Positions 16,260-24,909 of a DNA stretch of 36,574 nucleotides are shown in pieces (within the stretch, counting starts at the first letter, position 1; each line of letters opens with the position of its first letter). A program made the translations under genes and the position numbers. Source of the stretch: Polaromonas sp. (lineage in GTDB: Bacteria > Pseudomonadota > Gammaproteobacteria > Burkholderiales > Burkholderiaceae_C); the NCBI GenBank assembly GCA_028291985.1, contig JAQGNE010000050.1:1-36574 (forward strand), given 5' to 3'. The notes under the pieces were generated by a model, which had not been told where the DNA came from, made no database searches, and was given only the letters and a program-made list of their open reading frames with translations.

Positions 16260-19200
16260 TTAGCCTGTATTGGATGAGCGACCAGCTGGCTCACGCCTGA
16301 CGCGGAACCAAGCGGCATACATGGCCGGAAGCGCCAGCAGGGTCAATGCAGTAGCCACGATCAGGCCACCCATGATGGCAACCGCCATGGGCCCCCAGAA
16401 CACGCTGCGCGACAAGGGAATCATGGCCAGCACGGCAGCAGCAGCCGTCAGCACAATCGGCCGCAGCCGGCGCACCGCCGACTCCACAATCGCATCCCAA
16501 GCGGGCATTCCCCGCGCAATCTCCTGCTCGATCTGGTCAATCAGGATGACCGAGTTGCGCTGGATCATGCCCATCAGCGCAATCACCCCGAGCAGCGCCA
16601 CAAAGCCAAACGGCCGCCCCAGCAACAGCAAGGCGCCGGCCACACCGGCAATACCCAGTGGCCCGGTGATGAATACCAGCAAGGCGCGGCTGAAACTGTG
16701 CAACTGCAGCATCAGCAGCGTGAAAGTCAAGAACAGCATGATGGGCACGCCCGCAACAATCGACGACGAGCCTTTGCTGCTTTCTTCCACCGCACCGGCC
16801 ACCTGTATCCGGTAGCTGCCCGAACCCTGGTTCTTCCAGCTGTCTTCCAGCGCCTTGAGCTGCGGCGCAAGCTCCTGCGTGACGGTTGCGCCTTGCAAGC
16901 CTTCGACGATGTCGCTCTGCACGGTGATGGCGTAATCACGGTTTTCACGCCACATCACACCCGGCTCCCAGGTAAACACGGGTTTGGCGATCTGCGTCAG
17001 GGGAATGAACTTGCCTGACGAGGTGGGCAGATACGCGTTGGCGATATCGGTGATGGCATTGCGTTCATCCTGCGGCTGGCGCAGCACGATGTCGATCAGC
17101 TTGTCGCCTTCACGGAACTGGCCTACTGGTGCGCCTGACAATATCGCCCGCGAGGCCTGCGCAATCGACTGGCTCGTCACCCCCAATGCGCGGGCCTTGG
17201 ACTGGTCGATGTCGAGCCGCAGAACCTTCACCGACTCGTTCCAGTTGTCATTGACGCCGCGGGTGTTGGCGCTTTGCCTGAACACCGCCTTGACCTCATC
17301 CGCACGCATGCGCAGCATCTGAGGGTCTGATCCAATCACCCTGAACTGAACCGGATAGGGAACGGGCGGACCGTTGGGCAGCAGCTTGACACGGCCGCGC
17401 ACCTCCGGGAATTCCGTCGCCAGAAGCGCTGGCAGCCTGTTGCGCAAAGACTCGCGCACCTTCAAGTCTTTGGGCAGCACAATGAACTGCGACACATTGG
17501 TTTGCGCAAACACCTGGTCAAGCGGCAGGTAAAAACGCGGCACGCCCGAACCGATCCAGCTGGTGACGGAGCTGACGCCAGCTTCCTGCATCAGGCGGCT
17601 TTCGACGCGTCGCGTCACGGCTTCGTTAGCGGCAAAGGACGTTCCCTCCGGAAACCAGATATCCAGCAGGATTTCGGGACGGCTTGAATCCGGAAAGAAC
17701 TGCTGCTGAACCTTGCCCATGCCCACAATACCGAGCGCAAATACCAGCACCGTCGCGCCAATCGTGAGCCAGCGATGCTCCACGCAGGCATTTACCGCCC
17801 GTCGAAAAGCGTTGTAGAAGCCTGAATTGAACATGTCATGGTCGTACGGCAGTTCGGTGCCATCTGCGGCATAGGTTTTTTCCGGCAGATGGTCAGGCTT
17901 CTTGAGCAGCAGCGTGCCGAGGTAGGGCACAAAATAAACCGACACCAGCCAGCTCAGCACCAGCGCAATCACGGTCACCGCAAAAATCGCGTAGGTGTAC
18001 TCACCGGTAACCGATTTCGCAAGGCCGATGGGCAGGAAGCCTGCCGCAGTAATGAGCGTGCCTGTCAGCATGGGCATCGCCGTGATCTCATACGCAAAGG
18101 TGGCGGCCTTGACCTTGTCATAGCCCTCCTCCATCTTGCGCACCATCATCTCCACCGCAATGATGGCGTCGTCAACCAGCAGGCCCAGCGCAATGATGAG
18201 CGAGCCCAGCGATATCTTGTGCAGGCCGATGCCCAGGTACAGCATGGCGAGAAACGTGACGCTCAGCACCAGCGGAATCGTGATGCCCACCACCAGCCCT
18301 GGCCGTATATCGATGTAGTAGCGCCTCCACCATGGCAAAGGTCGGCCCGGCACTTTTGGCCGCGCATGAAAACCCAGGCTGATGAAGCTGACCGCGAGCA
18401 CGATGACCACCGCCTCAATCAGCACTTTCACAAACTCGTTGACCGATGTGGTCACCGCCTGCGGCTGGTCCTGCACCTGCACCAGGCTGATGCCCGCCGG
18501 CAGCGATTTCCTGATATCGGTAGAGACCGTGCCCAGCGCTTTGCCGAGCCTCACAATGTCGCCGCCCTTGGTCATCGAAACACCCAGCGCAATCACTTCT
18601 CTGCCCTGGTGGTGGACCTTGACCACCGGTGGATCAACATACCCGCGCTTGATGTCGGCGATGTCCCCCAGGCGGAACTGGCTGCCAGAGTTTCCGCGGA
18701 TCGGCATGGCGCGCAGTTCGTCAACTGCCTGAAACTGCCCGCCTACCCTGACCTGCAGCACATCCAGCGGTGTCTGCAGGGCGCCCGCCGGTTCGACGGC
18801 ATTTTGCTGGCCCAGCTGGTTGAGCACCTGGTTGAAGTCCAGCCCCAGCTGCGCCAGGCGCTTTTGCGATATTTCGACGAACAGCTTTTCGTCCTGCACG
18901 CCGAACAGTTCGACCTTGCTGACATCCGGAACGCGCAGCAGTCGCTGCCGCACATCGTCGGCAAAGGTCTTGAGCTCGGCATAGCTGAAGCCATCTGCTT
19001 CCAGCGCATAGATCACGCCATAGACATCGCCAAACTCATCATTGAAAAAGGGGCCCTGCACGCCCCCAGGCAGCGTGCCGCGGATATCACCGATCTTTTT
19101 TCGAACGCTGTACCAGACGTCCGGCACTTCGGCCGGGTTGAAGTTGTCCTTGACCTGAAAGATGATCTGCGACTCACCCGGCTTGGAATAGCTGCGAATC

Positions 19201-19484
19201 TTGTCCGCGTGCGGCACCTCCTGAAGTGTCCGCTCCAGTTTGTCAGTGACCTGTTCGGCCACCTGCTGCGCGGTGGCACCGGGCCAGTACGTTCGCACCA
19301 CCATCGCCCGAAAGGTAAAGGGCGGGTCTTCATCCTGCCCCAGCTGAAAATACGCCGCAAAACCCAGCACCATCAGCACCACCATCAGGTAGCGGGTCAG
19401 CGCAGGATGATCCAGCGCCCATCTGGACAGGTTAAAGCCCTTGGCCGGCGGTGGCGCGGCCGTGGAATTGGGTGGAGTCTGCAT
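16260..19484 (-). CDS. RND efflux transporter permease, second system (HAE1-like)
   Basis: This 1074-residue inner-membrane RND pump is distinct from the first. It starts with a Pro/Ala-rich cytosolic leader, then SRWALDHPALTRYLMVVLMV (TM1). The proton-relay aspartates are at 438 and 439 (ALGLLVDDAIIAVEMMVRK). Their shift from 407/408 partly reflects a basic insertion between TM2 and TM3 (HARPKVPGRPLPWWRRYY). In TM10 the usual lysine is replaced by arginine (MGMIQRNSVILIDQIEQE), which I take to be normal for this subgroup. It begins 8 nt after the adaptor stop, with AAGG overlapping that stop. No outer-membrane gene follows, so it probably borrows a TolC/OprM-type channel encoded elsewhere. 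Substrate is unknown. Confidence 0.93.
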   Translation of the reverse strand: MQTPPNSTAAPPPAKGFNLSRWALDHPALTRYLMVVLMVLGFAAYFQLGQDEDPPFTFRAMVVRTYWPGATAQQVAEQVTDKLERTLQEVPHADKIRSYSKPGESQIIFQVKDNFNPAEVPDVWYSVRKKIGDIRGTLPGGVQGPFFNDEFGDVYGVIYALEADGFSYAELKTFADDVRQRLLRVPDVSKVELFGVQDEKLFVEISQKRLAQLGLDFNQVLNQLGQQNAVEPAGALQTPLDVLQVRVGGQFQAVDELRAMPIRGNSGSQFRLGDIADIKRGYVDPPVVKVHHQGREVIALGVSMTKGGDIVRLGKALGTVSTDIRKSLPAGISLVQVQDQPQAVTTSVNEFVKVLIEAVVIVLAVSFISLGFHARPKVPGRPLPWWRRYYIDIRPGLVVGITIPLVLSVTFLAMLYLGIGLHKISLGSLIIALGLLVDDAIIAVEMMVRKMEEGYDKVKAATFAYEITAMPMLTGTLITAAGFLPIGLAKSVTGEYTYAIFAVTVIALVLSWLVSVYFVPYLGTLLLKKPDHLPEKTYAADGTELPYDHDMFNSGFYNAFRRAVNACVEHRWLTIGATVLVFALGIVGMGKVQQQFFPDSSRPEILLDIWFPEGTSFAANEAVTRRVESRLMQEAGVSSVTSWIGSGVPRFYLPLDQVFAQTNVSQFIVLPKDLKVRESLRNRLPALLATEFPEVRGRVKLLPNGPPVPYPVQFRVIGSDPQMLRMRADEVKAVFRQSANTRGVNDNWNESVKVLRLDIDQSKARALGVTSQSIAQASRAILSGAPVGQFREGDKLIDIVLRQPQDERNAITDIANAYLPTSSGKFIPLTQIAKPVFTWEPGVMWRENRDYAITVQSDIVEGLQGATVTQELAPQLKALEDSWKNQGSGSYRIQVAGAVEESSKGSSSIVAGVPIMLFLTFTLLMLQLHSFSRALLVFITGPLGIAGVAGALLLLGRPFGFVALLGVIALMGMIQRNSVILIDQIEQEIARGMPAWDAIVESAVRRLRPIVLTAAAAVLAMIPLSRSVFWGPMAVAIMGGLIVATALTLLALPAMYAAWFRVRREPAGRSSNTG

Positions 19485-19492
19485 GGCGCGCC

Positions 19493-20806
19493 TTACCGGG
19501 GTGGTGGCAAAGGCGCGGCGTTGGCACCGCCGGAGGCAGGTGCTGCAGCAGCTGTTGCATTTGATGATGCAGCAGATGGTGCAGCCGGCGTCGCACCTGA
19601 TGCCGAAGCCGGCTCTGTGGTGGCCGATGCCGGAGCCGAAGCCATGGTTGCAGGTGCAGCGCTCCCCGCTATGTTTCTAGTAGCTACCAGCCCCGGTACT
19701 GCCTGGGCTGCGGCTACTTTTTCCTTATAGATGCTGACCTTCTGCCCCGGCGACAGCACATGCACACCCGCGCTCACCACCTGCATGCCCGGTTGCAGGC
19801 CGGCAGCAATCACGGCCTCATTGCCGTCGGCGGTCGCTACCTGCACCGGTTGCGATTTCACCGTCATGCTGGCGGTGTCCAGCAACCAGACCGCGCTGCC
19901 CTGGCCCTCCTGGCGAAGGGCGGATGTTGGCAGCTTGATCACCTGCAGGCCTTGTGGCAACGCGCCGTCCAGCCCCTGCGCCTGCACATACACCGTCGCG
20001 CCCAGTGGCAATGACTGCTCTTGCCCGGCCAGCGCCACCTTGACCGGATAGGTGCGGGTGGAAGGGTCTGCACTGGCACCGACTTCACGCACCGTCGCCT
20101 CCAGCAGCGGCTTGCTGCGGTCTTGTGCCCAGCTCCTGACCTTCACGCTCAGCCCGGGCTTGAAAGACATCACCCTGTCTTCCGGCACCGAAAACACCAC
20201 ATCGCGCGGCCCGTCTGCCGCGAGACGCACCACCGGCGCACCGGCCGCAATCACCTGGCCCGGCTCGGCCTCTACCGCAGTAACGACGCCCGCCACATTG
20301 GCCACCAGCGATGCGTAGCTGGCCTGGTTACCCTGCACCGACAGCTGCGACTGCGCCCGCTGGTATTGCGCCTGCGCTGACTTCAAGGTGCTTTCCCGGC
20401 GCTCGAGTTCGGCGCCGCTGATGAAGTTCTGCTCTTTCAGTTCACGAAAGCGCTTGAAGTCTGCCGCGGCCAAGTCACGGCTGGTAGCTGCCGACTCCAG
20501 TTGCGCCCTGGCCGAATCGGCTGCGAGCCGCAAATCCTCAGGGTCAAGCTGCGCCAGCACTTGCCCGGCCTTTACCCGCTGGCCCACTTCGGCCTGGCGC
20601 CGGATGATCTTGCCGCCTACCCGGAAGCCCAGCCGGGACTCCGACCGCGCCCTGACCTCGCCGGCAAACTCATAGCCTGACGAAAAGGTGTTCAGCCCGA
20701 CAGTCATCACCTTGACAGCGCGTACCGGTTCTTCTGCAGGTGCTGGCTTTGAGCAGGCACCCAGCAGTAAAGTGGCGCTGACCAGCGCGAGGATCGTTTT
20801 GTTCAT
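19493..20806 (-). CDS. RND efflux periplasmic adaptor, second system, lipoprotein
   Basis: This is a membrane-fusion protein of 437 residues from the ATG at 20806, giving MNKTILALVSATLLLGACSKP with a clear lipobox (LGA-C). A GTG at 20881 would prepend 25 residues before the signal peptide and is unlikely. Lipoyl motif (GFRVGGKIIRRQAEVGQRVKAGQVLAQLDPEDL), coiled-coil hairpin, second lipoyl half and beta-barrel follow in order. From about residue 365 the protein turns into a long Ala/Pro/Ser tail of low complexity. The segment just before the tail (YKEKVAAAQAVPGLVATRN) is encoded by a copy of the dispersed repeat. It is the first gene of the two-gene pump operon and is divergent from hpnC. Confidence 0.9.
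   Translation of the reverse strand: MNKTILALVSATLLLGACSKPAPAEEPVRAVKVMTVGLNTFSSGYEFAGEVRARSESRLGFRVGGKIIRRQAEVGQRVKAGQVLAQLDPEDLRLAADSARAQLESAATSRDLAAADFKRFRELKEQNFISGAELERRESTLKSAQAQYQRAQSQLSVQGNQASYASLVANVAGVVTAVEAEPGQVIAAGAPVVRLAADGPRDVVFSVPEDRVMSFKPGLSVKVRSWAQDRSKPLLEATVREVGASADPSTRTYPVKVALAGQEQSLPLGATVYVQAQGLDGALPQGLQVIKLPTSALRQEGQGSAVWLLDTASMTVKSQPVQVATADGNEAVIAAGLQPGMQVVSAGVHVLSPGQKVSIYKEKVAAAQAVPGLVATRNIAGSAAPATMASAPASATTEPASASGATPAAPSAASSNATAAAAPASGGANAAPLPPPR
19667..19730 (+). repeat. Dispersed GCTA-hairpin repeat, copy 3 (inside the adaptor gene)
   Basis: GCTA-N9-TAGC at 19668-19684 is followed by 18 nt, then CTGGGCT, GCGGC and a T-rich tail. It is oriented opposite to the gene and leaves the adaptor frame open. 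Confidence 0.7.
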
Positions 20807-20890
20807 GAGATTGGGGCTGAAGCAGGACTGAATCGGGGCTGAGCGGACCAAGCCAAGTACAGGCGGAAGCAATACGCGCACCCGCTACTG

Positions 20891-20904
20891 ACTGACCGGT
20901 TAGT
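20891..20904. promoter_or_regulatory. TetR-type operator candidate upstream of the second RND operon
   Basis: ACTGACCGGTTAGT is a near-perfect palindrome around ACCGGT, in the 142-nt divergent gap between the adaptor and hpnC. ACTGACCGGTCAGT-like sites are typical for TetR-family repressors of efflux genes. No TetR gene adjoins it. Confidence 0.5.
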
Positions 20905-20948
20905 AATCTAGGGGAAAGCCATCGGCTTGTCAAGCGACAATCCGGGCC

Positions 20949-21896
20949 ATGATCCCTGCGCGCACCGATGAGCAAAAAAGCCAGACATTGCACGGCACGG
21001 CCGCTGGCCAGCGGAGCGCCGCAGCGGCACCGCCAGCGGCCGGCCATCTCAACGGCGTGGCGGCCCCTGCCGGTGCCAGCGGCGTCGGCCATTATGAAAA
21101 TTTTCCGGTCGCCTCCTGGCTGTGTCCGCCCGCGCTGCGGCCCGCCATCACGGCCATCTACTGGTACGCACGCACGGCAGACGACATCGCCGACGAGGGC
21201 GATGCACCGCCTGAAGAGCGGCTGGCCGATCTGGCCCGGTACCGGCTTGACCTGAACGCCTGCGCCGGCGGCCTGCCGACCTCCGGCCGATGGCCCGCTG
21301 TTTTCGAGCCACTGGCACCTGTGATTGCCCGGTTCTCGCTTCCGGTCCACCTGCTCGACGACCTGCTCAGCGCTTTCGAGCAGGATGTGCACAAAACCCG
21401 CTATGCGGACCAGGCTGAGCTGCTGGACTATTGCCGACGCTCGGCAAACCCGGTCGGGCGCCTGTTGCTGCACCTCTACGGCGTGAGCGACAACGCATCG
21501 CTGGCGCAAAGCGATGCCATCTGCACCGCCTTGCAATTGATCAACTTCTGGCAAGACCTGAGCGTAGACATACCGCGTGGCCGGATTTACCTGCCGGCGG
21601 ATGGCTGGGCGCGCCACCAGGTTGATGAAGCGCAACTTCTGCACCTTCAAAGCAACCACAACACTATAAAGTTGATAGCCGAGAACGTAGGGATTTCAAG
21701 GGCTACCATGCTAAAAGGCTTGAATCTTCCGAAAGCGGTGCCCGGCCGTGGCGGCTGGGAACTGCGCCTGGTGGTGCAAGGCGGGCTGCGCATACTCGAC
21801 AAGATCGAGGCCACGGGTTACCAGACCTTGAAGCGGCGACCCCAGCTGGGCAAATGGGACGTTGCGGTGATGCTGTGGCGCGCCATACGGATGTAG
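20949..21896 (+). CDS. hpnC: HpnC, hydroxysqualene synthase
   Basis: HpnC belongs to the squalene/phytoene synthase fold and turns presqualene diphosphate into hydroxysqualene. In this 315-residue protein the two Asp-rich signatures are YARTADDIADEG and NFWQDLSVDIPRGRIYLP. The core starts at HYENFPVASWL, about residue 48. Before that is an Ala/Gly-rich extension that may mean the true start is downstream, though the only other in-frame candidates are GTG codons. Residues about 239-259 are encoded by an AT-rich copy of the dispersed repeat, read in frame. The C-terminal PGRGGWELRLVVQGGLRILDKIE segment is family-typical. It is the first of three consecutive squalene genes. Confidence 0.93.
   Translation: MIPARTDEQKSQTLHGTAAGQRSAAAAPPAAGHLNGVAAPAGASGVGHYENFPVASWLCPPALRPAITAIYWYARTADDIADEGDAPPEERLADLARYRLDLNACAGGLPTSGRWPAVFEPLAPVIARFSLPVHLLDDLLSAFEQDVHKTRYADQAELLDYCRRSANPVGRLLLHLYGVSDNASLAQSDAICTALQLINFWQDLSVDIPRGRIYLPADGWARHQVDEAQLLHLQSNHNTIKLIAENVGISRATMLKGLNLPKAVPGRGGWELRLVVQGGLRILDKIEATGYQTLKRRPQLGKWDVAVMLWRAIRM
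21662..21724 (+). repeat. Dispersed GCTA-hairpin repeat, copy 4 (inside hpnC)
   Basis: ACTA-N9-TAGC at 21663-21679, then exactly 18 nt, then AAGGGCT at 21698-21704. It is AT-rich against a GC-rich gene and is translated in frame. It is the most diverged 5' arm (A for G at the first base). Confidence 0.65.
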
Positions 21897-21997
21897 CGAC
21901 ATGCGGGCGGCGCGCCCTGCCGCCCTGAAAGGAAGTCCGCAAGAGCCTGCGCTTCAGCCGTTCTTTCAGCCTGCCCACCCCATGCAACAATTGCCCG

Positions 21998-22840
21998 ATG
22001 AAGCCTGAGGACTATGTTCAGCAAAAAGCGGCCGCATCAGGCAGCAGCTTTTATTACGCCTTTCTTTTCTTGCCGAAAGACCGGCGCGCTGCCATTACTG
22101 CTTTTTACGCCTTCTGCCGCGAAGTCGATGACGTTGTTGACGAAGTGCAGGACCCAGGCGTCGCCCGCACCAAGCTGGCATGGTGGCAGGCCGAGGTTGC
22201 CAAAAGCTTTGCCGGACAGCCCACACACCCGGTGATGAAAGCGCTGATGCCGCTGGCAGGGCCGTTCGGCATCGAGGCACGGCACCTGCTTGCGGTGATC
22301 GAAGGCTGCCAGATGGACCTGGATCAAAACCGTTACCTTGATTTCCCCAACCTGCAGCGGTATTGCCATCTGGTGGCAGGCATCGTGGGTGAAGTCGCGG
22401 CGCGCATCTTCGGGCAGACCGATGAAGCCACCACCGCCTATGCGCACAAGCTGGGCCTGGCATTCCAGATGACCAACATCATCCGCGACGTGGGCGAAGA
22501 CGCGCTGCGTGGCCGTATCTACCTGCCGGTCAACGAGCTGCAAAAGTTTGATGTCAAAGCGCATGAAATCCTCAAGCGCCAGTATTCGGACCGCTTCACA
22601 GCCTTGATGACATTTCAGACCGACCGCGCGCTGGCCCTGTACGACGAGGCGCTGGCCCTGCTGCCACCAGCCGACAGGCGATCCCAAAAACCAGGCCTGA
22701 TGATGGCGAGCATCTACCGCACGCTGCTGCGCGAAATTGCCGCTGACAACTACCAGGTGCTGCACCAGCGCGTCAGCCTCACGCCGCTGCGCAAGTTCTG
22801 GCTGGCCTGGAAAACACAGGCATTTGGCCGTGTGGTGTAA
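21998..22840 (+). CDS. hpnD: HpnD, presqualene diphosphate synthase
   Basis: HpnD condenses two farnesyl diphosphates into presqualene diphosphate, the first step of the three-enzyme bacterial squalene route. The 280-residue protein shows the two Mg-binding motifs AFCREVDDVVDEV and NIIRDVGEDALRGRIYLP, plus SSFYYAFLFLPKDRRAAITA at the start. The ATG at 21998 gives the typical MKPEDYVQQKAAASGSSFYY start. It lies 101 nt after hpnC and 21 nt before hpnE, all on the plus strand. Confidence 0.96.
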   Translation: MKPEDYVQQKAAASGSSFYYAFLFLPKDRRAAITAFYAFCREVDDVVDEVQDPGVARTKLAWWQAEVAKSFAGQPTHPVMKALMPLAGPFGIEARHLLAVIEGCQMDLDQNRYLDFPNLQRYCHLVAGIVGEVAARIFGQTDEATTAYAHKLGLAFQMTNIIRDVGEDALRGRIYLPVNELQKFDVKAHEILKRQYSDRFTALMTFQTDRALALYDEALALLPPADRRSQKPGLMMASIYRTLLREIAADNYQVLHQRVSLTPLRKFWLAWKTQAFGRVV

Positions 22841-22861
22841 CGCAGTGGCGGGCTGGCGCGC

Positions 22862-24151
22862 TTGAAAGTAGCCGTCATAGGCGCGGGTTGGGCGGGCTGC
22901 GCCGCGGCCGTAGAAGCAACCCGCCGTGGACATACGGTCACGCTGTATGAAGCCTCGCGCGCGCCCGGCGGCCGCGCGCGCAGTGTTGCTGCCAGCCTGC
23001 AGGGCAAACCCGTTGCCCTTGATAACGGGCAGCACATTCTGATTGGCGCTTACCGCGAGACCCTGCAACTGATGGCCGACCTGGGCGTGGACCCGCAAGC
23101 CAGCCTGCTGCGCATACCGCTGACGATAAGGTTTCCAGATGGCACCGGCCTGGCATTGCCGCGCCTTGCTGCCCCGCTGGATGCGTTGGTCGGTATCCTT
23201 GGCGCACGCGGCTGGTCGTGGGGCGAGAAGCTCTCGCTGTTGAAGCTCGCCGCTGGCTGGCGCATCGGCCATTTTCAGTGCTCGCCGCAGCAGTCTGTTG
23301 CGGACGTATGCAAAGGCTTGGCGCCGGGCGTCATGGCATCGCTCATCGAGCCGCTTTGTATTTCGGCGCTCAACACACCGCCTGACCGGGCCAGCGGCCA
23401 GGTTTTCTTGCGGGTGATGAAGGACGCGCTTTTCGCAGGTACCGGCAGCTCGAACCTCCTGCTGCCGCGCGCCGATCTCGGCGCGCTGCTGCCGGAGGCG
23501 GCGTTGGCGTGGCTGCGGCAACAGGGCGGCGAGGTCCTGCTGGGGGCGCGGGTGCGTGGTGTCACGCCATCGCTTGGTCCAGACGGAGCCTGGTCGGTCC
23601 AAGCAGAGCACGGCGACGGCGCCGCCCTCTTTGATGCCGTCGTTCTGGCATGCACGCCGCAAGAGGCGGCGAGACTGGTGCAGGGCAGCGGGCCGGCGGG
23701 CGACACCTGGCGTGCCCAGGCAGACGCGCTGTGTCACGAGGCAATCGCCACCGTCTATGCCCATGCTGACGGGGCCCGCCTGGGTGCCCCGATGCTGGCG
23801 CTGCCGGCAGACGCGCGCTGGCCTGCTCAGTTTGTGTTTGACCGTGCACAGCTGGGTGGGCCGCCCGGCCTGCTGGCCTTTGTGGTGAGCGCCAGCACCG
23901 GCGACAGTGCCAGCCTGGGTGCACAGGTGCTTGCGCAGGCGGACGGGCAGCTGGGCATGGCGAATTTGCAGCTCGTGAAAACCATCGTCGAAAAGCGGGC
24001 CACCTTTGCCTGCAAGCCGGGACTGGTGCGGCCTGCCATACAAGTGGCGCCGGGTTTGCTGGCCTGTGGCGATTATGTGGACGGGCCTTATCCGGCCACG
24101 CTGGAAGGTGCGGTCATATCAGGGCTTGCTGCCGCCCGTAACCTGTCTTGA
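22862..24151 (+). CDS. hpnE: HpnE, squalene-associated FAD-dependent desaturase (hydroxysqualene reductase)
   Basis: HpnE is a flavoprotein of the amine-oxidase/phytoene-desaturase type that reduces hydroxysqualene to squalene. The 429-residue protein begins with a dinucleotide-binding fold, VAVIGAGWAGCAAAVEATRRGH, followed by LYEASRAPGGRARS. The C-terminal FAD-contact stretch is GLLACGDYVDGPYPATLEGAVISG. No ATG is available near the start: the TTG at 22862 places the Rossmann strand at residue 2 as in homologues. An in-frame CTG lies three codons earlier. With hpnC and hpnD it completes farnesyl diphosphate to squalene. Squalene-hopene cyclase is not in the window. Confidence 0.94.
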   Translation: MKVAVIGAGWAGCAAAVEATRRGHTVTLYEASRAPGGRARSVAASLQGKPVALDNGQHILIGAYRETLQLMADLGVDPQASLLRIPLTIRFPDGTGLALPRLAAPLDALVGILGARGWSWGEKLSLLKLAAGWRIGHFQCSPQQSVADVCKGLAPGVMASLIEPLCISALNTPPDRASGQVFLRVMKDALFAGTGSSNLLLPRADLGALLPEAALAWLRQQGGEVLLGARVRGVTPSLGPDGAWSVQAEHGDGAALFDAVVLACTPQEAARLVQGSGPAGDTWRAQADALCHEAIATVYAHADGARLGAPMLALPADARWPAQFVFDRAQLGGPPGLLAFVVSASTGDSASLGAQVLAQADGQLGMANLQLVKTIVEKRATFACKPGLVRPAIQVAPGLLACGDYVDGPYPATLEGAVISGLAAARNLS

Positions 24152-24194
24152 ATACGCAGGCCCACGGTCTGAGACGCAGGGTCCAGGTAAAGGT

Positions 24195-24890
24195 TCAGGG
24201 TCCAAAAACATCGCAAAGCTCGGTCAGGGTGGTGACGACTTCATGCGGCGTCTCGGCATGCGGCCAGGAATGGTCACCCCGGTTGACCCAGACGGTCTGC
24301 ATGCCGCAATTGAGCGCGCCAAGCACGTCGAGCATCACATCGTCGCCCACATGTAGCACATGGGCAGGCGCGAAGCCAGCAGCGCCCGCGGCTGCGTGAA
24401 ATATGCGCGCGTCGGGCTTGCCTACGCCGAACTGCTGTGCGTTGATACTGCTTTGAAAATACTGACCGATGCCAATCCGTTTGATGTCTGCGTTGCCATT
24501 GGACAGCGCCACCAGCGGAAAGCGGCTTGACAAAAATTCAAGCGACGGAATCACGTCCTCGAACAAATCGACCCGGTTGCGCTCATCAAAAAAAACTGTG
24601 AAGGCTTCGTCGGCCAGCATCGCGTTTTCCCCTGAGCGGTACAGCGCCAGCCTGATCGCCTCACGGCGAATCGCCGACATATCGTGTCTGAGTTCGGGCC
24701 GGGAGCGCGACACATGCTCACGGATATCGTGGCGGGCCGACGGGTTGGAAAACAAGGCGGCCGTCATCGGTGCGCGGTGATGAAGCCAGGATTCCAGCGC
24801 CTTTTCGGCCCTTTCAATCGCCGGCCAGACCGGCCACAAGGTGTCGTCCAGGTCCAGGGTGATCGCCTTGATCAAGTTCAGGTCAAGCAT
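24195..24890 (-). CDS. HAD-superfamily hydrolase (subfamily IA)
   Basis: This is a haloacid-dehalogenase-type phosphatase, 231 residues from the ATG at 24890. All four motifs are present: motif I TLDLDDTLWPV with the nucleophilic Asp, motif II ALSNG, motif III Lys in FGVGKPDARIF, and motif IV HVGDDVMLDV. An alpha-helical cap lies between motifs I and II. The alternative ATG at 24911 (242-residue frame overall from 24923) would overlap the hemH start codon on the other strand, so I prefer 24890, where LIKAITLDLDD follows closely. The substrate cannot be inferred. It is convergent with hpnE and head to head with hemH. Confidence 0.88.
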   Translation of the reverse strand: MLDLNLIKAITLDLDDTLWPVWPAIERAEKALESWLHHRAPMTAALFSNPSARHDIREHVSRSRPELRHDMSAIRREAIRLALYRSGENAMLADEAFTVFFDERNRVDLFEDVIPSLEFLSSRFPLVALSNGNADIKRIGIGQYFQSSINAQQFGVGKPDARIFHAAAGAAGFAPAHVLHVGDDVMLDVLGALNCGMQTVWVNRGDHSWPHAETPHEVVTTLTELCDVFGP

Positions 24891-24909
24891 AGGTAGGCGA
24901 GAATAACCC

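Noticed and set aside
17838..19730. A 630-codon plus-strand ORF
   Set aside because: It is antisense to the second RND pump and adaptor, His/Arg/Gln-rich, and a typical shadow of high-GC coding sequence.
20670..21659. A 329-codon minus-strand ORF spanning the hpnC promoter
   Set aside because: It is antisense to hpnC and crosses the adaptor start and the operator palindrome; no family resemblance.
22037..24043. A 668-codon minus-strand ORF
   Set aside because: It is antisense to hpnD and hpnE, whose families are unmistakable; composition is shadow-like.
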